This document shows, piece after piece, positions 1 through 8,672 of a stretch of 64,000 nucleotides of DNA; position 1 is the first letter of the stretch, and every line of letters starts with the position of its first letter. Source of the DNA: Nonomuraea candida (GTDB lineage Bacteria > Actinomycetota > Actinomycetes > Streptosporangiales > Streptosporangiaceae); NCBI RefSeq assembly GCF_000725485.1, contig NZ_KL647031.1:434001-498000 (forward strand), read 5' to 3'. Below the pieces are notes generated by a model that saw nothing but the letters and a program-made list of their open reading frames with translations, did not search any database and was not told where the DNA came from. The position numbers and the translations under genes were made by a program.

Positions 1-354
1 GGCGGCCATCCACTGCAGGACCGCGGTGGCGGCGAGCGCGGTCACCAGCATCGCGGCCAGCGCGCCCAGCACCTTGGCCCGCCTCACCCCGGCCGCTCCC
101 CGCAACCGCCCGGCCTCCGCCTCCCCGGCCTCTTCCGCCTGCGTGGCGGGAGGCTTCGGGCCGTCCGGCCCGGGTGCGGCGGTTTCCGGCGCGGCGGCGT
201 CCGGAGGCGGCGTGGCGTCCCCGCTCCGGACGGCGTCCTCCGGAGCTGCGTCCTCTGCAGCGGTGGCCTCCGGGGTGGTGGCCGCAGGGGGAGCGGTGTC
301 CTCGGGCGGGGCGGCGGGGTGGGCCTGATCGGTGAGGTCCTGGCTGGTGGTCAT
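1..354 (-). CDS. Mce-associated membrane protein, 3' end outside window
   Basis: This is the last visible gene of the Mce operon; its ATG overlaps the mceF stop codon (ATGA), so it is probably translationally coupled. The visible 118 codons give a Pro/Ala/Glu-rich, acidic cytoplasmic segment of about 80 residues, then a basic stretch (RLRGAAGVRRAK) and the start of a hydrophobic helix (VLGALAAMLVTALAATAVLQW). Mce operons commonly end with such 'Mce-associated' (Mas/Mam) proteins, which have one membrane helix and an extracytoplasmic domain. That domain lies beyond the window edge, so the family call rests on position and topology. Confidence 0.75.
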   Translation of the reverse strand, partial: MTTSQDLTDQAHPAAPPEDTAPPAATTPEATAAEDAAPEDAVRSGDATPPPDAAAPETAAPGPDGPKPPATQAEEAGEAEAGRLRGAAGVRRAKVLGALAAMLVTALAATAVLQWMAA

Positions 355-1778
355 CGTGACTCCTCACGGCGGCGGGCGGCCCGGCCCGCGGCGGTCCAGC
401 CCACGATGCCACCACTCGCCACCACGGCGAGGAAGATCGCGGCAATCAGCGGGATGGCGTTCGTCGGGGTGCCGGACGCGGCACGGGGGGCGGCCGTGCC
501 CTTGGGGGTCTCACGGGATTCGGGGGCGGCGGACCCGTCCGGGGAGGGGGCGTCCTCGCCGGGGCCGGGACTGCCGGTGGGGTCCGGGCGGTCGGTGGGG
601 TCCGGGCGGTCGGCGGCGTCCGCCCGGCGGTCGGCGCCGTCTCCGGGGCCGGCGCCGGTTCCGGCGTCGGCACCCGTCCTGGAGCCGGTGCCCGTCCTGG
701 AGTCGGCGCCGCTCCCGGGGTCGGCGGCGGGTGCGCGGGCGGGGCAGGCGCGGAGCCGGGGCACCGTGGGCGGGCCGAGCGGGCCCGCGTACTCCTCGGC
801 GGGCGTGGGCCCGCCCGGCACGCTGAAGACGAACGCCGCCTTGCCGTACACGGTGTCGCCGCGCCGGTCGGTGATGTCGCCGGCCAGGCTCAGCGCGGTC
901 GGCATGATGCTCAGCAGGTGGTGCACGTCCTGGGAGGTGCGCGCGGAGAACACCGGCCGGTGCGGCAGCCCGGCCGCCGTCAGCAGGCACGAGAACCCCG
1001 GCCTGGACGACCTGACGGCCGCGTCGAGCCGGGCGAAGACGCCGGGCCCCCGGTCGAGGAAGGCGTGCAGGTCCGTACGCGACTCCCGCAGCGCGGCCGT
1101 CACCGCGCTCAGGTCCGTGATCCCCGAGGCCAGCTCGCCCCGCCTGCCGGCCAGCGTGTGCGTGAGCCGGGTGAGCTGCACGGACAGGTCGTCGAGCAGC
1201 TCGGCGTTGTCGGCCAGGGTGCCGGTCAGGGAGTGGGCGTCGTCGATGATGCGCCTGATCGCGGGCGCCCGCCCGTCGAGCGCGACGGCCAGCTCGTGCA
1301 CGATGGTCTCGGCGTCCTCGGGCGGCACCGCGTTCAGCAGCTTGCCGACCCCCTCGAACAGCTTCTTGTAGTCCAGCGGCACGGTCGTCCTGGCCAGCGG
1401 GATCGTGTCGCCGGCGGCGAGCGGGGGCCCGGTGACGCCGGCGGCGGGCGGCGACAGCTCGACGTACGGCTCACCGATGGCCGAGCGGCGGCGCACCTCG
1501 GCCGTGACGCCCTTCGGCAGCCGGACCTCCCTGTCGATGTCCAGCCCCACCACGATCCTGCCGGGCGCCAGCCGCACGTCGCCGATCCTGCCGACCCGCA
1601 CCCCCAGGTACGCCACGTCGAACCCCCGGATCAGCCCGGGGGAGGAGACGAACTCGGCCGAGACCCGGTAGGGCCGCTCGATCGCGTCCAGCCGGATGAT
1701 CGTGCTGAACGCCCAGACCGTCATGACGATCCCCAGCAGCACGAAGAAGCCCAGGTTGAGCCAGATGCGCCGTTTCAT
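351..1778 (-). CDS. mceF: Mce family protein, MceF position, with extra C-terminal membrane anchor
   Basis: Substrate-binding/tunnel subunit of a mycobacterial-type Mce lipid importer, 475 residues. An N-terminal helix (about 6-28) is followed by the MlaD/MCE beta domain (about 36-115, with FVSSPGLIRGFDVAYLGVRVG) and then a long helical region. The start ATG overlaps the previous stop (ATGA). Unusually, after about residue 335 it has a low-complexity Asp/Thr/Pro/Gly region containing repeated DPTDRPDPT-like units. It ends with a second hydrophobic helix (IPLIAAIFLAVVASGGIVGW) and a basic tail. I know this C-terminal anchor as atypical for MceF, so the protein may be fixed to the membrane at both ends. 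Confidence 0.88.
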   Translation of the reverse strand: MKRRIWLNLGFFVLLGIVMTVWAFSTIIRLDAIERPYRVSAEFVSSPGLIRGFDVAYLGVRVGRIGDVRLAPGRIVVGLDIDREVRLPKGVTAEVRRRSAIGEPYVELSPPAAGVTGPPLAAGDTIPLARTTVPLDYKKLFEGVGKLLNAVPPEDAETIVHELAVALDGRAPAIRRIIDDAHSLTGTLADNAELLDDLSVQLTRLTHTLAGRRGELASGITDLSAVTAALRESRTDLHAFLDRGPGVFARLDAAVRSSRPGFSCLLTAAGLPHRPVFSARTSQDVHHLLSIMPTALSLAGDITDRRGDTVYGKAAFVFSVPGGPTPAEEYAGPLGPPTVPRLRACPARAPAADPGSGADSRTGTGSRTGADAGTGAGPGDGADRRADAADRPDPTDRPDPTGSPGPGEDAPSPDGSAAPESRETPKGTAAPRAASGTPTNAIPLIAAIFLAVVASGGIVGWTAAGRAARRREESR

Positions 1779-2773
1779 CGCGGCGGCCCCAGCAGCAGCC
1801 GGAAGTCCTCGGCCCGGTCCGGCGCGGGCTGGTCCCGCACCGACGGCAGCAGGCCCTTCAGCCACACGTAGATCAGCACCTGCCCGTTGACGGTGATCGG
1901 CGGCGCGTCGATGAACTTCTGCAGCCTGGCCACCAGCGTCTTGAGGTCCTCCTTGCCCCGCTGCATGGCGGAGGAGACGGCCTCCAGCTCGCGCAGCAGC
2001 GTGCGCAGCCGGGCGGCGTGGCGCGGGTAGACGGTGAGGTTGGCCTCCTTGGCCAGCCTGGTCAGCGCGACCACGGCCTTCTTCACGTGCCGCCGCCCGT
2101 GGGCGAGGCGCTCGGTGGCGGCGGACAGGGTGCCCGGCAGCCGGTCCAGCTCGGCGCTGCCCTCGGCGAGGTCGTCCCCGAGCCTGGCCAGGGAGTCGAT
2201 CGAGGTGGCCAGGTCGCGGCGGGCGGCGGCGTAGGCGTCGGTGACCTGCGCGGTCCGCCTGATCAGCCGGTTGACGTCGGCGCCCTGCCCGGAGAAGGCG
2301 GTGGCGGCGGCGTCGAGGACGGCGTTGACGTCCTGCGCCCCGAGCGCCTCGATGAGCGGCCCGGCCCGCGCGGTGACCTGCTCGATGTCCGGCTCCACGG
2401 AGGTGTCGGCGACGGTCGCGCCGTCCTTCAGGTACGGCCCCGTGGCCAGGTCCTTGCCCGGCGGCGGGCTGAGCAGCACGTAGTTCTCGCCCAGCACGGA
2501 CGTCTTGGCCACGGTGGCCGTGCTGCCCTCGGGCACCCGGTGCGCCGACAGGATCGACATGGTGACCCTGGCCCGGTAGCCCTCCAGCCGGATGCCGGTC
2601 ACGGTGCCCACGCGTACGTCGGAGATCTGCACGCTGTGCCCGGTCACCAGGCTCTGCACGTCGTCGAAGACGGCGTTCAGCGTCAGGTCGCCGGTGGTCG
2701 CGCCGAGCGTCTGCAGCGAGCACGAGGCGGTCAGGAGCAGCGCCGCGCAGGCGGTGGCCGGTCGCAGGGTCAT
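1775..2773 (-). CDS. mceE: Mce family lipoprotein, MceE position
   Basis: Mce substrate-binding protein, 332 residues. It begins with a short signal peptide ending in a lipobox (LLLTASC), so it is probably a lipoprotein. The MCE beta domain follows (about 28-105, with SVQISDVRVGTVTGI and GENYVLLSPP), then a helical, coiled-coil-prone region. The ATG overlaps the upstream stop by 4 bases. In mycobacterial operons one Mce protein is typically the lipoprotein (LprK/MceE). Here the preceding Mce protein also has a lipobox, so the D/E naming is by position only. Confidence 0.9.
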   Translation of the reverse strand: MTLRPATACAALLLTASCSLQTLGATTGDLTLNAVFDDVQSLVTGHSVQISDVRVGTVTGIRLEGYRARVTMSILSAHRVPEGSTATVAKTSVLGENYVLLSPPPGKDLATGPYLKDGATVADTSVEPDIEQVTARAGPLIEALGAQDVNAVLDAAATAFSGQGADVNRLIRRTAQVTDAYAAARRDLATSIDSLARLGDDLAEGSAELDRLPGTLSAATERLAHGRRHVKKAVVALTRLAKEANLTVYPRHAARLRTLLRELEAVSSAMQRGKEDLKTLVARLQKFIDAPPITVNGQVLIYVWLKGLLPSVRDQPAPDRAEDFRLLLGPPR

Positions 2774-3792
2774 CGGGCGCCTCCCCGCCGCTGGAAGGGG
2801 CAGTTGCTCAGGCCGCCGGGCAGGCACGGCACCTCGCCCAGGTCCAGCGCGTCGAACAGCGGCGTCAGCCAGGCCCTGGTCATCGCGTTGAGCACGACGC
2901 GGATCTTCAGCACGTGCTGCCTCCTGTCCCAGGAGTCGATCAGCACGTCGGCGAAGTCGGCCGCGCCCTTGACCGCCCGCGCCGCCGACGCGCTGTTGGC
3001 CCTGACCGTGAGCACCAGCTCGGCCAGCGTGGTGGCGGCCCGCGGCAGCCGTTGCGCGTACTGCTCGATGATGACGTCGCCGCGCCGGACGAAGCCGGCC
3101 ATGGACGAGACGAACCCGCGCAGCCGCCGCCGCTCGTCGGCCAGGATCGCGCCGGCCTCGGAGAAGGCGTCGATCGCGCCGGTCACCTGGCTCTCGCGCT
3201 CGTTGAGGCTGGTGGCCAGCTTGTTCAGCCCGTCGGCCAGCTCGATGAGGCGCTGGTCCTGCTTGGCCAGGACGCCGGTCAGCTCGGAGGTGTCGGCGAT
3301 CGCCTTGTTGATCGTCCTGCCCCGCCCTCTGACGCCGTCGGCCAGGTCGCCGGCCACGTCGCCGAGCTTGTCGCCGTCGAGCGCGTCGGTCAGCCGGGTG
3401 AAGGCGTCCAGCGCCTCGTCGATCTCCACCGGCAGGTCGGTGCGCTCCAGCGGGATGGTCGCGCCCGGCCGGATGCGCTGCTGGCCCGGCCGCCAGGGCG
3501 GGTAGAGCACGACGTTGCGCTCGCCGAGCGTGTTCTGCGGCGCGACCACGGCCTTGACCCCGGACGGCAGCGGCACGCGCGGGTCGATCAGCAGCTCGAC
3601 CCGCACCCTGTCGCCGGAGATCCGGATCCGGTCGACGTATCCGGCGTCGAGTCCCATCACCTTCACCCGCGCCTCCTCGTACAGGGACGGCGCGCTGGCG
3701 AAGATCGCCACCAGCCGGTACGGTCCCGCCCCCGCCGCGCAGCCGGAGGCCAGCAGCACCCAGGCCAGCAACACCGCCGTGAGCCGTCTCAT
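2770..3792 (-). CDS. mceD: Mce family lipoprotein, MceD position
   Basis: Mce-family protein, 340 residues. It has a clear lipoprotein signal (VLLAWVLLASGC), then an MCE domain (about 25-100, with VKVMGLDAGYVDRIRI and GERNVVLYPP) and a long helical tail. It ends in a Cys-containing C terminus (VPCLPGGLSNCPFQRR) that could form a disulfide outside the membrane. Start and stop codons overlap those of both neighbours. Two consecutive lipobox-bearing Mce proteins (this one and the next) are a feature of this operon. Confidence 0.9.
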   Translation of the reverse strand: MRRLTAVLLAWVLLASGCAAGAGPYRLVAIFASAPSLYEEARVKVMGLDAGYVDRIRISGDRVRVELLIDPRVPLPSGVKAVVAPQNTLGERNVVLYPPWRPGQQRIRPGATIPLERTDLPVEIDEALDAFTRLTDALDGDKLGDVAGDLADGVRGRGRTINKAIADTSELTGVLAKQDQRLIELADGLNKLATSLNERESQVTGAIDAFSEAGAILADERRRLRGFVSSMAGFVRRGDVIIEQYAQRLPRAATTLAELVLTVRANSASAARAVKGAADFADVLIDSWDRRQHVLKIRVVLNAMTRAWLTPLFDALDLGEVPCLPGGLSNCPFQRRGGAR

Positions 3793-4817
3793 CGGTCACT
3801 CCTGCCGTCCTTCGCGATGGCGGCCAGCACCTCGGGGTTGACCGGCCCGAGCCCGGTGGCGATGGCCTCCAGCCATGGCCCCTGCCCGCCCATGGTGGCC
3901 AGCCCGGAGAACGTCGGCCCCGCCCAGGCCAGCAGCGTGTTGAGCCGCTCGTTGCTGCCGCTGAGCCGGGTGGTGATGGCCGCGTTGTCGTCGAGCACCT
4001 CGATCAGCGACCCCTCGTGCTCGTCGATCAGCCGGGTGGTGCTCCGCACCAGCTCGCTGCCGTCGCCGAGCAGCGTGCGCAGCTCGTTCCTGCGCGTGCG
4101 CAGCTCGGTCAGCATGACGTCCACGGCGTCGATGAGCCGGCCGAGCTGCCGGTCCTTCTTCTCCAGCAGCTCCATGACCTTCGTGCCGTTGTCGATCAGC
4201 CGCTGGAGCTGCGGCTCGCTCCTGCTGATGGTGTCGGCCAGGTCGCCGATGTCGTCCAGCAGCCGGGTGACCCGACCCCGCTTGACCACGTCGAGCTTGC
4301 CCAGCTCGGCCAGCAGGTCGTCCACGGCGCCGGTGTCGAGCCGCTCCACCAGCCGGGTGGCGTCCTTGACGGCGTCGTTGATGAGCGTGGGCACGCCGGT
4401 GCGCTCGACCGGGATGCGCCGCCGCTCCTCGGGGAGCTGGTCGAGGTACGGGGGCGCGACCGGGCCGCTGAGCTTGACGTACCGGCCGCCGAGCAGGTTG
4501 GACAGGGTGATGTCGGCGCGGGTGGCGCGGCCGAGCCGGACGCCGTCGTCCACCTTCCACGTCACGACCACGTGACCTTGACCGTAGTCGGCGCGCACCT
4601 CGGTGACCTTGCCGACGCGCACCCCCGCGACCCGGACGTCGTTGCCGGTGCGCAGCCCGCCGGAGTCGGCGAACACGCCCGACACGACGTAGCCGCCCTC
4701 CAGCAGCCCCAGGTTGCCCACGAGGAACGTCGTCACGAGGAGCACGGCCAGCGTGGCCAGCGACACCAGCCCGACGGCGTGCTTGTTGCGGTCCCTGAAG
4801 GACTTGCCCGCCATCAT
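3789..4817 (-). CDS. mceC: Mce family protein, MceC position
   Basis: Mce substrate-binding subunit, 342 residues. An N-terminal uncleaved helix (HAVGLVSLATLAVLLVTTFLV) leads into the MCE beta domain (GLRTGNDVRVAGVRVGKV, SNLLGGRYVKLSGP). A helical region rich in charged heptads follows (about 150-300). In the hexameric Mce complex these helices form the lipid tunnel spanning the envelope. The start is an ATGATG pair overlapping the mceB stop. Confidence 0.9.
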   Translation of the reverse strand: MMAGKSFRDRNKHAVGLVSLATLAVLLVTTFLVGNLGLLEGGYVVSGVFADSGGLRTGNDVRVAGVRVGKVTEVRADYGQGHVVVTWKVDDGVRLGRATRADITLSNLLGGRYVKLSGPVAPPYLDQLPEERRRIPVERTGVPTLINDAVKDATRLVERLDTGAVDDLLAELGKLDVVKRGRVTRLLDDIGDLADTISRSEPQLQRLIDNGTKVMELLEKKDRQLGRLIDAVDVMLTELRTRRNELRTLLGDGSELVRSTTRLIDEHEGSLIEVLDDNAAITTRLSGSNERLNTLLAWAGPTFSGLATMGGQGPWLEAIATGLGPVNPEVLAAIAKDGRSDR

Positions 4818-5857
4818 CGGCCCACCAGCAGCTTCCGCAGGTCCTTCTCGCTGGAGATCCTGGTGTTGCGCAGCGGCGGCGGCGCCCGCATCCCGTACGG
4901 GCAGGGCGCGGCGTTCAGCGCCAGGCAGGGCACGGCGGTGATGAAGTAGCGGCCCCGGCTGACCGTCGAGTACGCCCGCGTGAACAGCGGCGGGAACGTG
5001 CTGACCACCTTGTCGATCTCGCCCACGTGCCGCCTGATGCCGCCGGTCAGCCCGGACAGGTTGTCGACCAGGCGGCCCAGCTCGGCGGCGTTCTTCCCGA
5101 GCACCTCGTTGGAGGTGTGGAAGGTCGCCGACAGCTCCACCAGCGCGTCGTCCACCAGCTTGCGGTTGCGGGCGAACGCCTCCGACAGCGTGACGAGGTT
5201 GTCCACGAGCCGCTCGATCTGCCTGTCCCGCTTGGCCACCACGCCGGTGACGGTCGCGTAGTCCTCCAGGAGCTGCTCGATCGTCCGCTTGCGCTCGGCG
5301 ACGGTGGTGGTGATGGCGTTGACGTTGTCGAGCAGGCGCGGGATGTTCTCGTCGTTGCCCTTGAGGGCGGTGGCGGCGGCGGTGAGCAGCTGGTTGATCT
5401 GCTCGGGGTCCAGGCTGCGGGTGAGCGGGCCGAGGTCGCCGACCAGCTCGCCGATGTCCACGACGGAGGAGGTGCGGGTGATGCGCGACCCGGGCGGCAG
5501 CCTGCCGGGGGCGGTGCCGGGCAGCAGGTAGACCACGCGCTGGCCGACGGCGTTGCGCCAGCGTACGGCGGCCTCGGTGTCGGTGGGCACCCTGACCGCG
5601 TCCAGCACCTCCATGCTCACCTCCGCCCGCCCGTCCACGACCCTGATCGCCTCGACCTGGCCGACGGGCGCACCGGCGATCTTGACCTGGTCGCCCTCGA
5701 CCAGCCCCGAGACGTCGTCGAACACGGCGACGAGCCGGTAGCCGCCGCCCGTGCCCACGCGGGCGATCTGCACGGCGATCAGCACGATCAGCGACCCGGT
5801 CAGCCCGATGAACAGCACGAAGCGGACGAAGGTCCAGCGGCGGCGGACACGTTCCAT
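4814..5857 (-). CDS. mceB: Mce family protein, MceB position
   Basis: Mce subunit, 347 residues: N-terminal membrane helix (FVRFVLFIGLTGSLIVLIAV), MCE beta domain (SGLVEGDQVKIAGAPVGQV, NAVGQRVVYLLPG), extended helical region, and a Cys-containing C-terminal segment (AVPCLALNAAPCPYG) typical of MceB/C tails. It lies 3 bp after mceA and overlaps mceC. It is predicted to act as one of six different Mce subunits in a heterohexameric lipid or sterol importer. Confidence 0.9.
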   Translation of the reverse strand: MERVRRRWTFVRFVLFIGLTGSLIVLIAVQIARVGTGGGYRLVAVFDDVSGLVEGDQVKIAGAPVGQVEAIRVVDGRAEVSMEVLDAVRVPTDTEAAVRWRNAVGQRVVYLLPGTAPGRLPPGSRITRTSSVVDIGELVGDLGPLTRSLDPEQINQLLTAAATALKGNDENIPRLLDNVNAITTTVAERKRTIEQLLEDYATVTGVVAKRDRQIERLVDNLVTLSEAFARNRKLVDDALVELSATFHTSNEVLGKNAAELGRLVDNLSGLTGGIRRHVGEIDKVVSTFPPLFTRAYSTVSRGRYFITAVPCLALNAAPCPYGMRAPPPLRNTRISSEKDLRKLLVGR

Positions 5858-5860
5858 GCC

Positions 5861-6874
5861 TCAGCGCCTCCCGTCGGTCGGGCCGCAGGCGCCGACGATC
5901 AGCTCGCAGACGTCGGTGGCGATGAACGCCTCCACCTGGAGCTGGCGGCTGCCGCCGGGCCCCTGCGCCTCGATCAGCTCGTTGAGCAGGCCGACCAGCG
6001 TGCCCAGGCCGCGCACGCCGTCGCCGGCCAGGCCGAGCTGGGCGTAGATGAGCGCGGCCACCCGCTCGCCGGAGCGCACCCCGGCCCGCAGGTTCCCCCG
6101 GTGCCGGGCCAGGCCGTGCGAGACCTGCCCGGAGAGCGAGGTGACCTCCTCCAGCAGGGCGCGCACCCTGCCGGCCCGCGCCAGCAGGCCGGGGGTGATG
6201 ACGTTGACGTCGGAGGAGATGGCGACCAGGTCGTCCCCCTTGTCCGACAGGGCCGTGCCGAGCAGGGCGGCGTCGCGCAGGAACTGCCGCGCCCGCGCCC
6301 GGTGCCGGTGCGCCACGCCGACGACCTCGCCGGCGTCGCCGATCAGCTCGCGCAGGCTCGCGCCCTTGCCCTCCAGCCCCTTGGCCAGGGTGTGCACGAT
6401 GACCGTGACCTCGCGCGGATCGACGGCGGCCAGGCCGCGGTAGGCGTCGCCGAGCGTGTCGGACAGGTCGACGGGGTCCCGGGTGTCGGTGATCACCGCG
6501 CCGGCCGCCAGGTACGGGCCCGTGGTCTCGCCCGCGCCGGGCTCCAGGCCGACGTACTTGGGGCCGAACACCGACGCCGGCTCCACCGAGGCGACCGCCG
6601 TCGCCGGCACCCTGACGGTCACGTGCATCGTGACCACGGCCCGGCCCCTGGCGTCGAGCGAGAGCCCGGTCACCTCGCCGACCGTGACGCCGCGGATCTT
6701 GACCGGGGAGCCGCCGTCGAGGCCCTGCCCGGCCCGGCCGAACACCGCCTGGATGCGGGTGCCGGGGACCGCGGTGGCGTTGCGGACGGCGTACAGGGCG
6801 CTCGCGGCCAGCACCGCCACCAGGGCCAGCGCGATGCCGAGGCGGGCGGGGAGTGGGAGGTCTGCTCGGGCCAC
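5861..6874 (-). CDS. mceA: Mce family protein, MceA position
   Basis: First Mce subunit after the two permeases, 337 residues. It has a GTG start, an N-terminal hydrophobic helix (LGIALALVAVLAASALYAV), an MCE domain (QGLDGGSPVKIRGVTVGEV, FGPKYVGLEPG) and a helical tail ending in a Cys pair (VCELIVGACG). It starts 4 bp after the second yrbE stop. Order and spacing fit the canonical yrbEA-yrbEB-mceA-F arrangement. Confidence 0.9.
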   Translation of the reverse strand: MARADLPLPARLGIALALVAVLAASALYAVRNATAVPGTRIQAVFGRAGQGLDGGSPVKIRGVTVGEVTGLSLDARGRAVVTMHVTVRVPATAVASVEPASVFGPKYVGLEPGAGETTGPYLAAGAVITDTRDPVDLSDTLGDAYRGLAAVDPREVTVIVHTLAKGLEGKGASLRELIGDAGEVVGVAHRHRARARQFLRDAALLGTALSDKGDDLVAISSDVNVITPGLLARAGRVRALLEEVTSLSGQVSHGLARHRGNLRAGVRSGERVAALIYAQLGLAGDGVRGLGTLVGLLNELIEAQGPGGSRQLQVEAFIATDVCELIVGACGPTDGRR

Positions 6875-6878
6875 CGGC

Positions 6879-7745
6879 TCACCCCGTCAGCGGTATGTTG
6901 CCGCCGCCGCCCCAGAACACGTACGACAGCAGCAGGTTGAGCAGCACGATCGTGACGATCGACTGGCGGATGGCCCGGCCCGCCGCCACCCCCACGCCCA
7001 CCGGCCCGCCCGTGGCGTGGAAGCCGTGGAAGCAGTGGATCACGATGACGGCGAAGGCGAACACCGCGACCTTGGCGACGCTGAACGCGATGTCGCTGAC
7101 CGGCAGGTACAGGTAGAAGTAGTAGTCGTAGACCCCCGGCGCCAGCCCGAACAGCACGGTGCACATCAGCCGCGTCGCGAAGAAGCTGGCGAACAGCGCG
7201 ATCAGATAGATCGGCACCAGCGCCAGCAGCGCCGCCACGACCCGCGTGCAGATCAGGTAGGTGAAGGCGTTGATGCCCATCACCTCCAGCGCGTCGATCT
7301 CCTCGGAGATCCGCATCGCGCCCAGCTCCGCCGTGAACGACGAGCCGACCTGCGCCGCCAGCGCCGTGGCGGCGATGATCGGGGTGATCTCCCGGACGTT
7401 GGCGAAGCTGCCGACCAGCCCCATGAACGACTCCGCGCCGATGGCCTGCAGCCCCTGGTAGCCCTGCAGCCCCACGGTCGCGCCCACGACGAACGCCATC
7501 GTGAACACCACGAAGATCATGCCGCCGCCGATGACGGTCGCGCCGACGCCCACCACGACGTCGCTGACCTGCCGCAGGACGACCTTGGCGTACTTCAGGC
7601 GCAGCACGACGTCGCGTACGGAGTAGAACAGCACCCGCCACACGAACACCGGCCAGTCGGCCAGCGTGGCGAACCGCTCGGCGGCGTCCCGGCCCCGCAG
7701 GGCGAGCCTCAGGCCGGCCGTCCGCGTGACCATGCGCGTGACCAT
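6879..7745 (-). CDS. YrbE/MlaE-type ABC permease, second copy
   Basis: Integral membrane permease of the MlaE (YrbE) family, 288 residues, pairing with the preceding YrbE protein as the transmembrane part of the Mce ABC importer. The family core is visible: GSSFTAELGAMRISEEIDAL, the EQ/EE loop that contacts the ATPase, together with five to six hydrophobic helices and a Gly-rich last segment. The ATG shares one base with the upstream TGA (TGATG). A second in-frame ATG lies four codons in, because MVTR is repeated. Confidence 0.92.
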   Translation of the reverse strand: MVTRMVTRTAGLRLALRGRDAAERFATLADWPVFVWRVLFYSVRDVVLRLKYAKVVLRQVSDVVVGVGATVIGGGMIFVVFTMAFVVGATVGLQGYQGLQAIGAESFMGLVGSFANVREITPIIAATALAAQVGSSFTAELGAMRISEEIDALEVMGINAFTYLICTRVVAALLALVPIYLIALFASFFATRLMCTVLFGLAPGVYDYYFYLYLPVSDIAFSVAKVAVFAFAVIVIHCFHGFHATGGPVGVGVAAGRAIRQSIVTIVLLNLLLSYVFWGGGGNIPLTG

Positions 7746-8536
7746 CAGAGCGACCTCGGCGGGTAGGCCAGGAAGTACACGGCCGAGATCACGTAGTTGA
7801 ACGTGAACACCAGCATGAACGTCACCACGGTCGCCTGGTTGACCGCCCGCCCCACGCCCACCGGGCTGGTCGCGCACGTCATGCCCTTCCAGCAGGCCAC
7901 CCCGGCGGCGACGAAGCCGAAGATCCACGCCTTGAACAGCGTCACGTACAGGTCGGAGGCCACGACGAGCGACAGCGCCCCGTCGAAGTACGCGCCCGGC
8001 GTGACGCCCTGCACGACCACGTTGAAGAAGTAGCCGCCGGCCGCGCCCGCCACGATGACGAGCGGGCACAGGCAGACCGCGACCGTGCTGGCCGCCCACA
8101 TGCGCGGCGTGACCAGGCGATGGATCGGGTTGACCGACATGACCTCCATCGCGCTCAGCTCGTCGCGGATATGGCGCGCCCCGATGTCGGAGGTCATCGC
8201 GCTGCCGCCGGCCCCGGCGATGAGCAGCGCGCTGGCCAGCGGCGCCACCTCGCGGATGAGGCCGACGAAGACCGCGCTGCCGGTGGCCGAGCCGGCGCCG
8301 AGCTGGCGGGCCAGCTCGCCCACCTGTAAGGCGACGGTGGCGCCCAGCGGCAGGGCGACCAGCAGGACGGGGACGCTGGTGACGCGGGCCAGGAACCAGC
8401 ACTGGTCGACGAACTCCCACCACCAGCGCCGGACGTCCCAGCTCCGGCGCAGGCCCTCCAGCACGATGACGAACAGGTCTCCGACCTGGCCGAGGGCCGA
8501 GCCGGCGCGGCGTCCGACATGCCCGGACCAGGCCAT
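7745..8536 (-). CDS. YrbE/MlaE-type ABC permease, first gene of mce operon
   Basis: MlaE-family permease, about 263 residues, first gene of the operon. It contains the conserved segment SAMTSDIGARHIRDELSAM and several hydrophobic helices. I chose the ATG at 8536 because GGAGG (8542-8546) sits 5 bases upstream; two GTG codons at 8539 and 8542 overlap the ribosome-binding site. No ATPase (MceG/MlaF type) precedes it; the upstream neighbour is pepP on the same strand, 130 bp away. Confidence 0.92.
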   Translation of the reverse strand: MAWSGHVGRRAGSALGQVGDLFVIVLEGLRRSWDVRRWWWEFVDQCWFLARVTSVPVLLVALPLGATVALQVGELARQLGAGSATGSAVFVGLIREVAPLASALLIAGAGGSAMTSDIGARHIRDELSAMEVMSVNPIHRLVTPRMWAASTVAVCLCPLVIVAGAAGGYFFNVVVQGVTPGAYFDGALSLVVASDLYVTLFKAWIFGFVAAGVACWKGMTCATSPVGVGRAVNQATVVTFMLVFTFNYVISAVYFLAYPPRSL

Positions 8537-8564
8537 CACCACCTCCGCCGCCTACGGACTGGCA

Positions 8565-8593
8565 ACCTTACTGACGGGCCGTCCAGTAGTCGA
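8565..8593 (-). promoter_or_regulatory. candidate promoter of the mce operon
   Basis: On the minus strand, TCGACT (8588-8593) and TAAGGT (8565-8570) are separated by 17 bases and lie about 30 bases upstream of the first yrbE start. The -10 fits TAnnnT; the -35 is weak. Prediction by eye only. Confidence 0.35.
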
Positions 8594-8672
8594 TGCTCGG
8601 GCGGGAATTTGCGGGAAAGCGATGAGACCCGGCTCACACGTTGTCAGCCGGGTACGAAACGCGACCGCGCCG

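Noticed and set aside
351..4575. Many long open frames on both strands across the mce genes
   Set aside because: Arg/Ala/Gly/Pro-rich translations typical of off-frame reading in very GC-rich DNA; the Mce-family frames explain the region.
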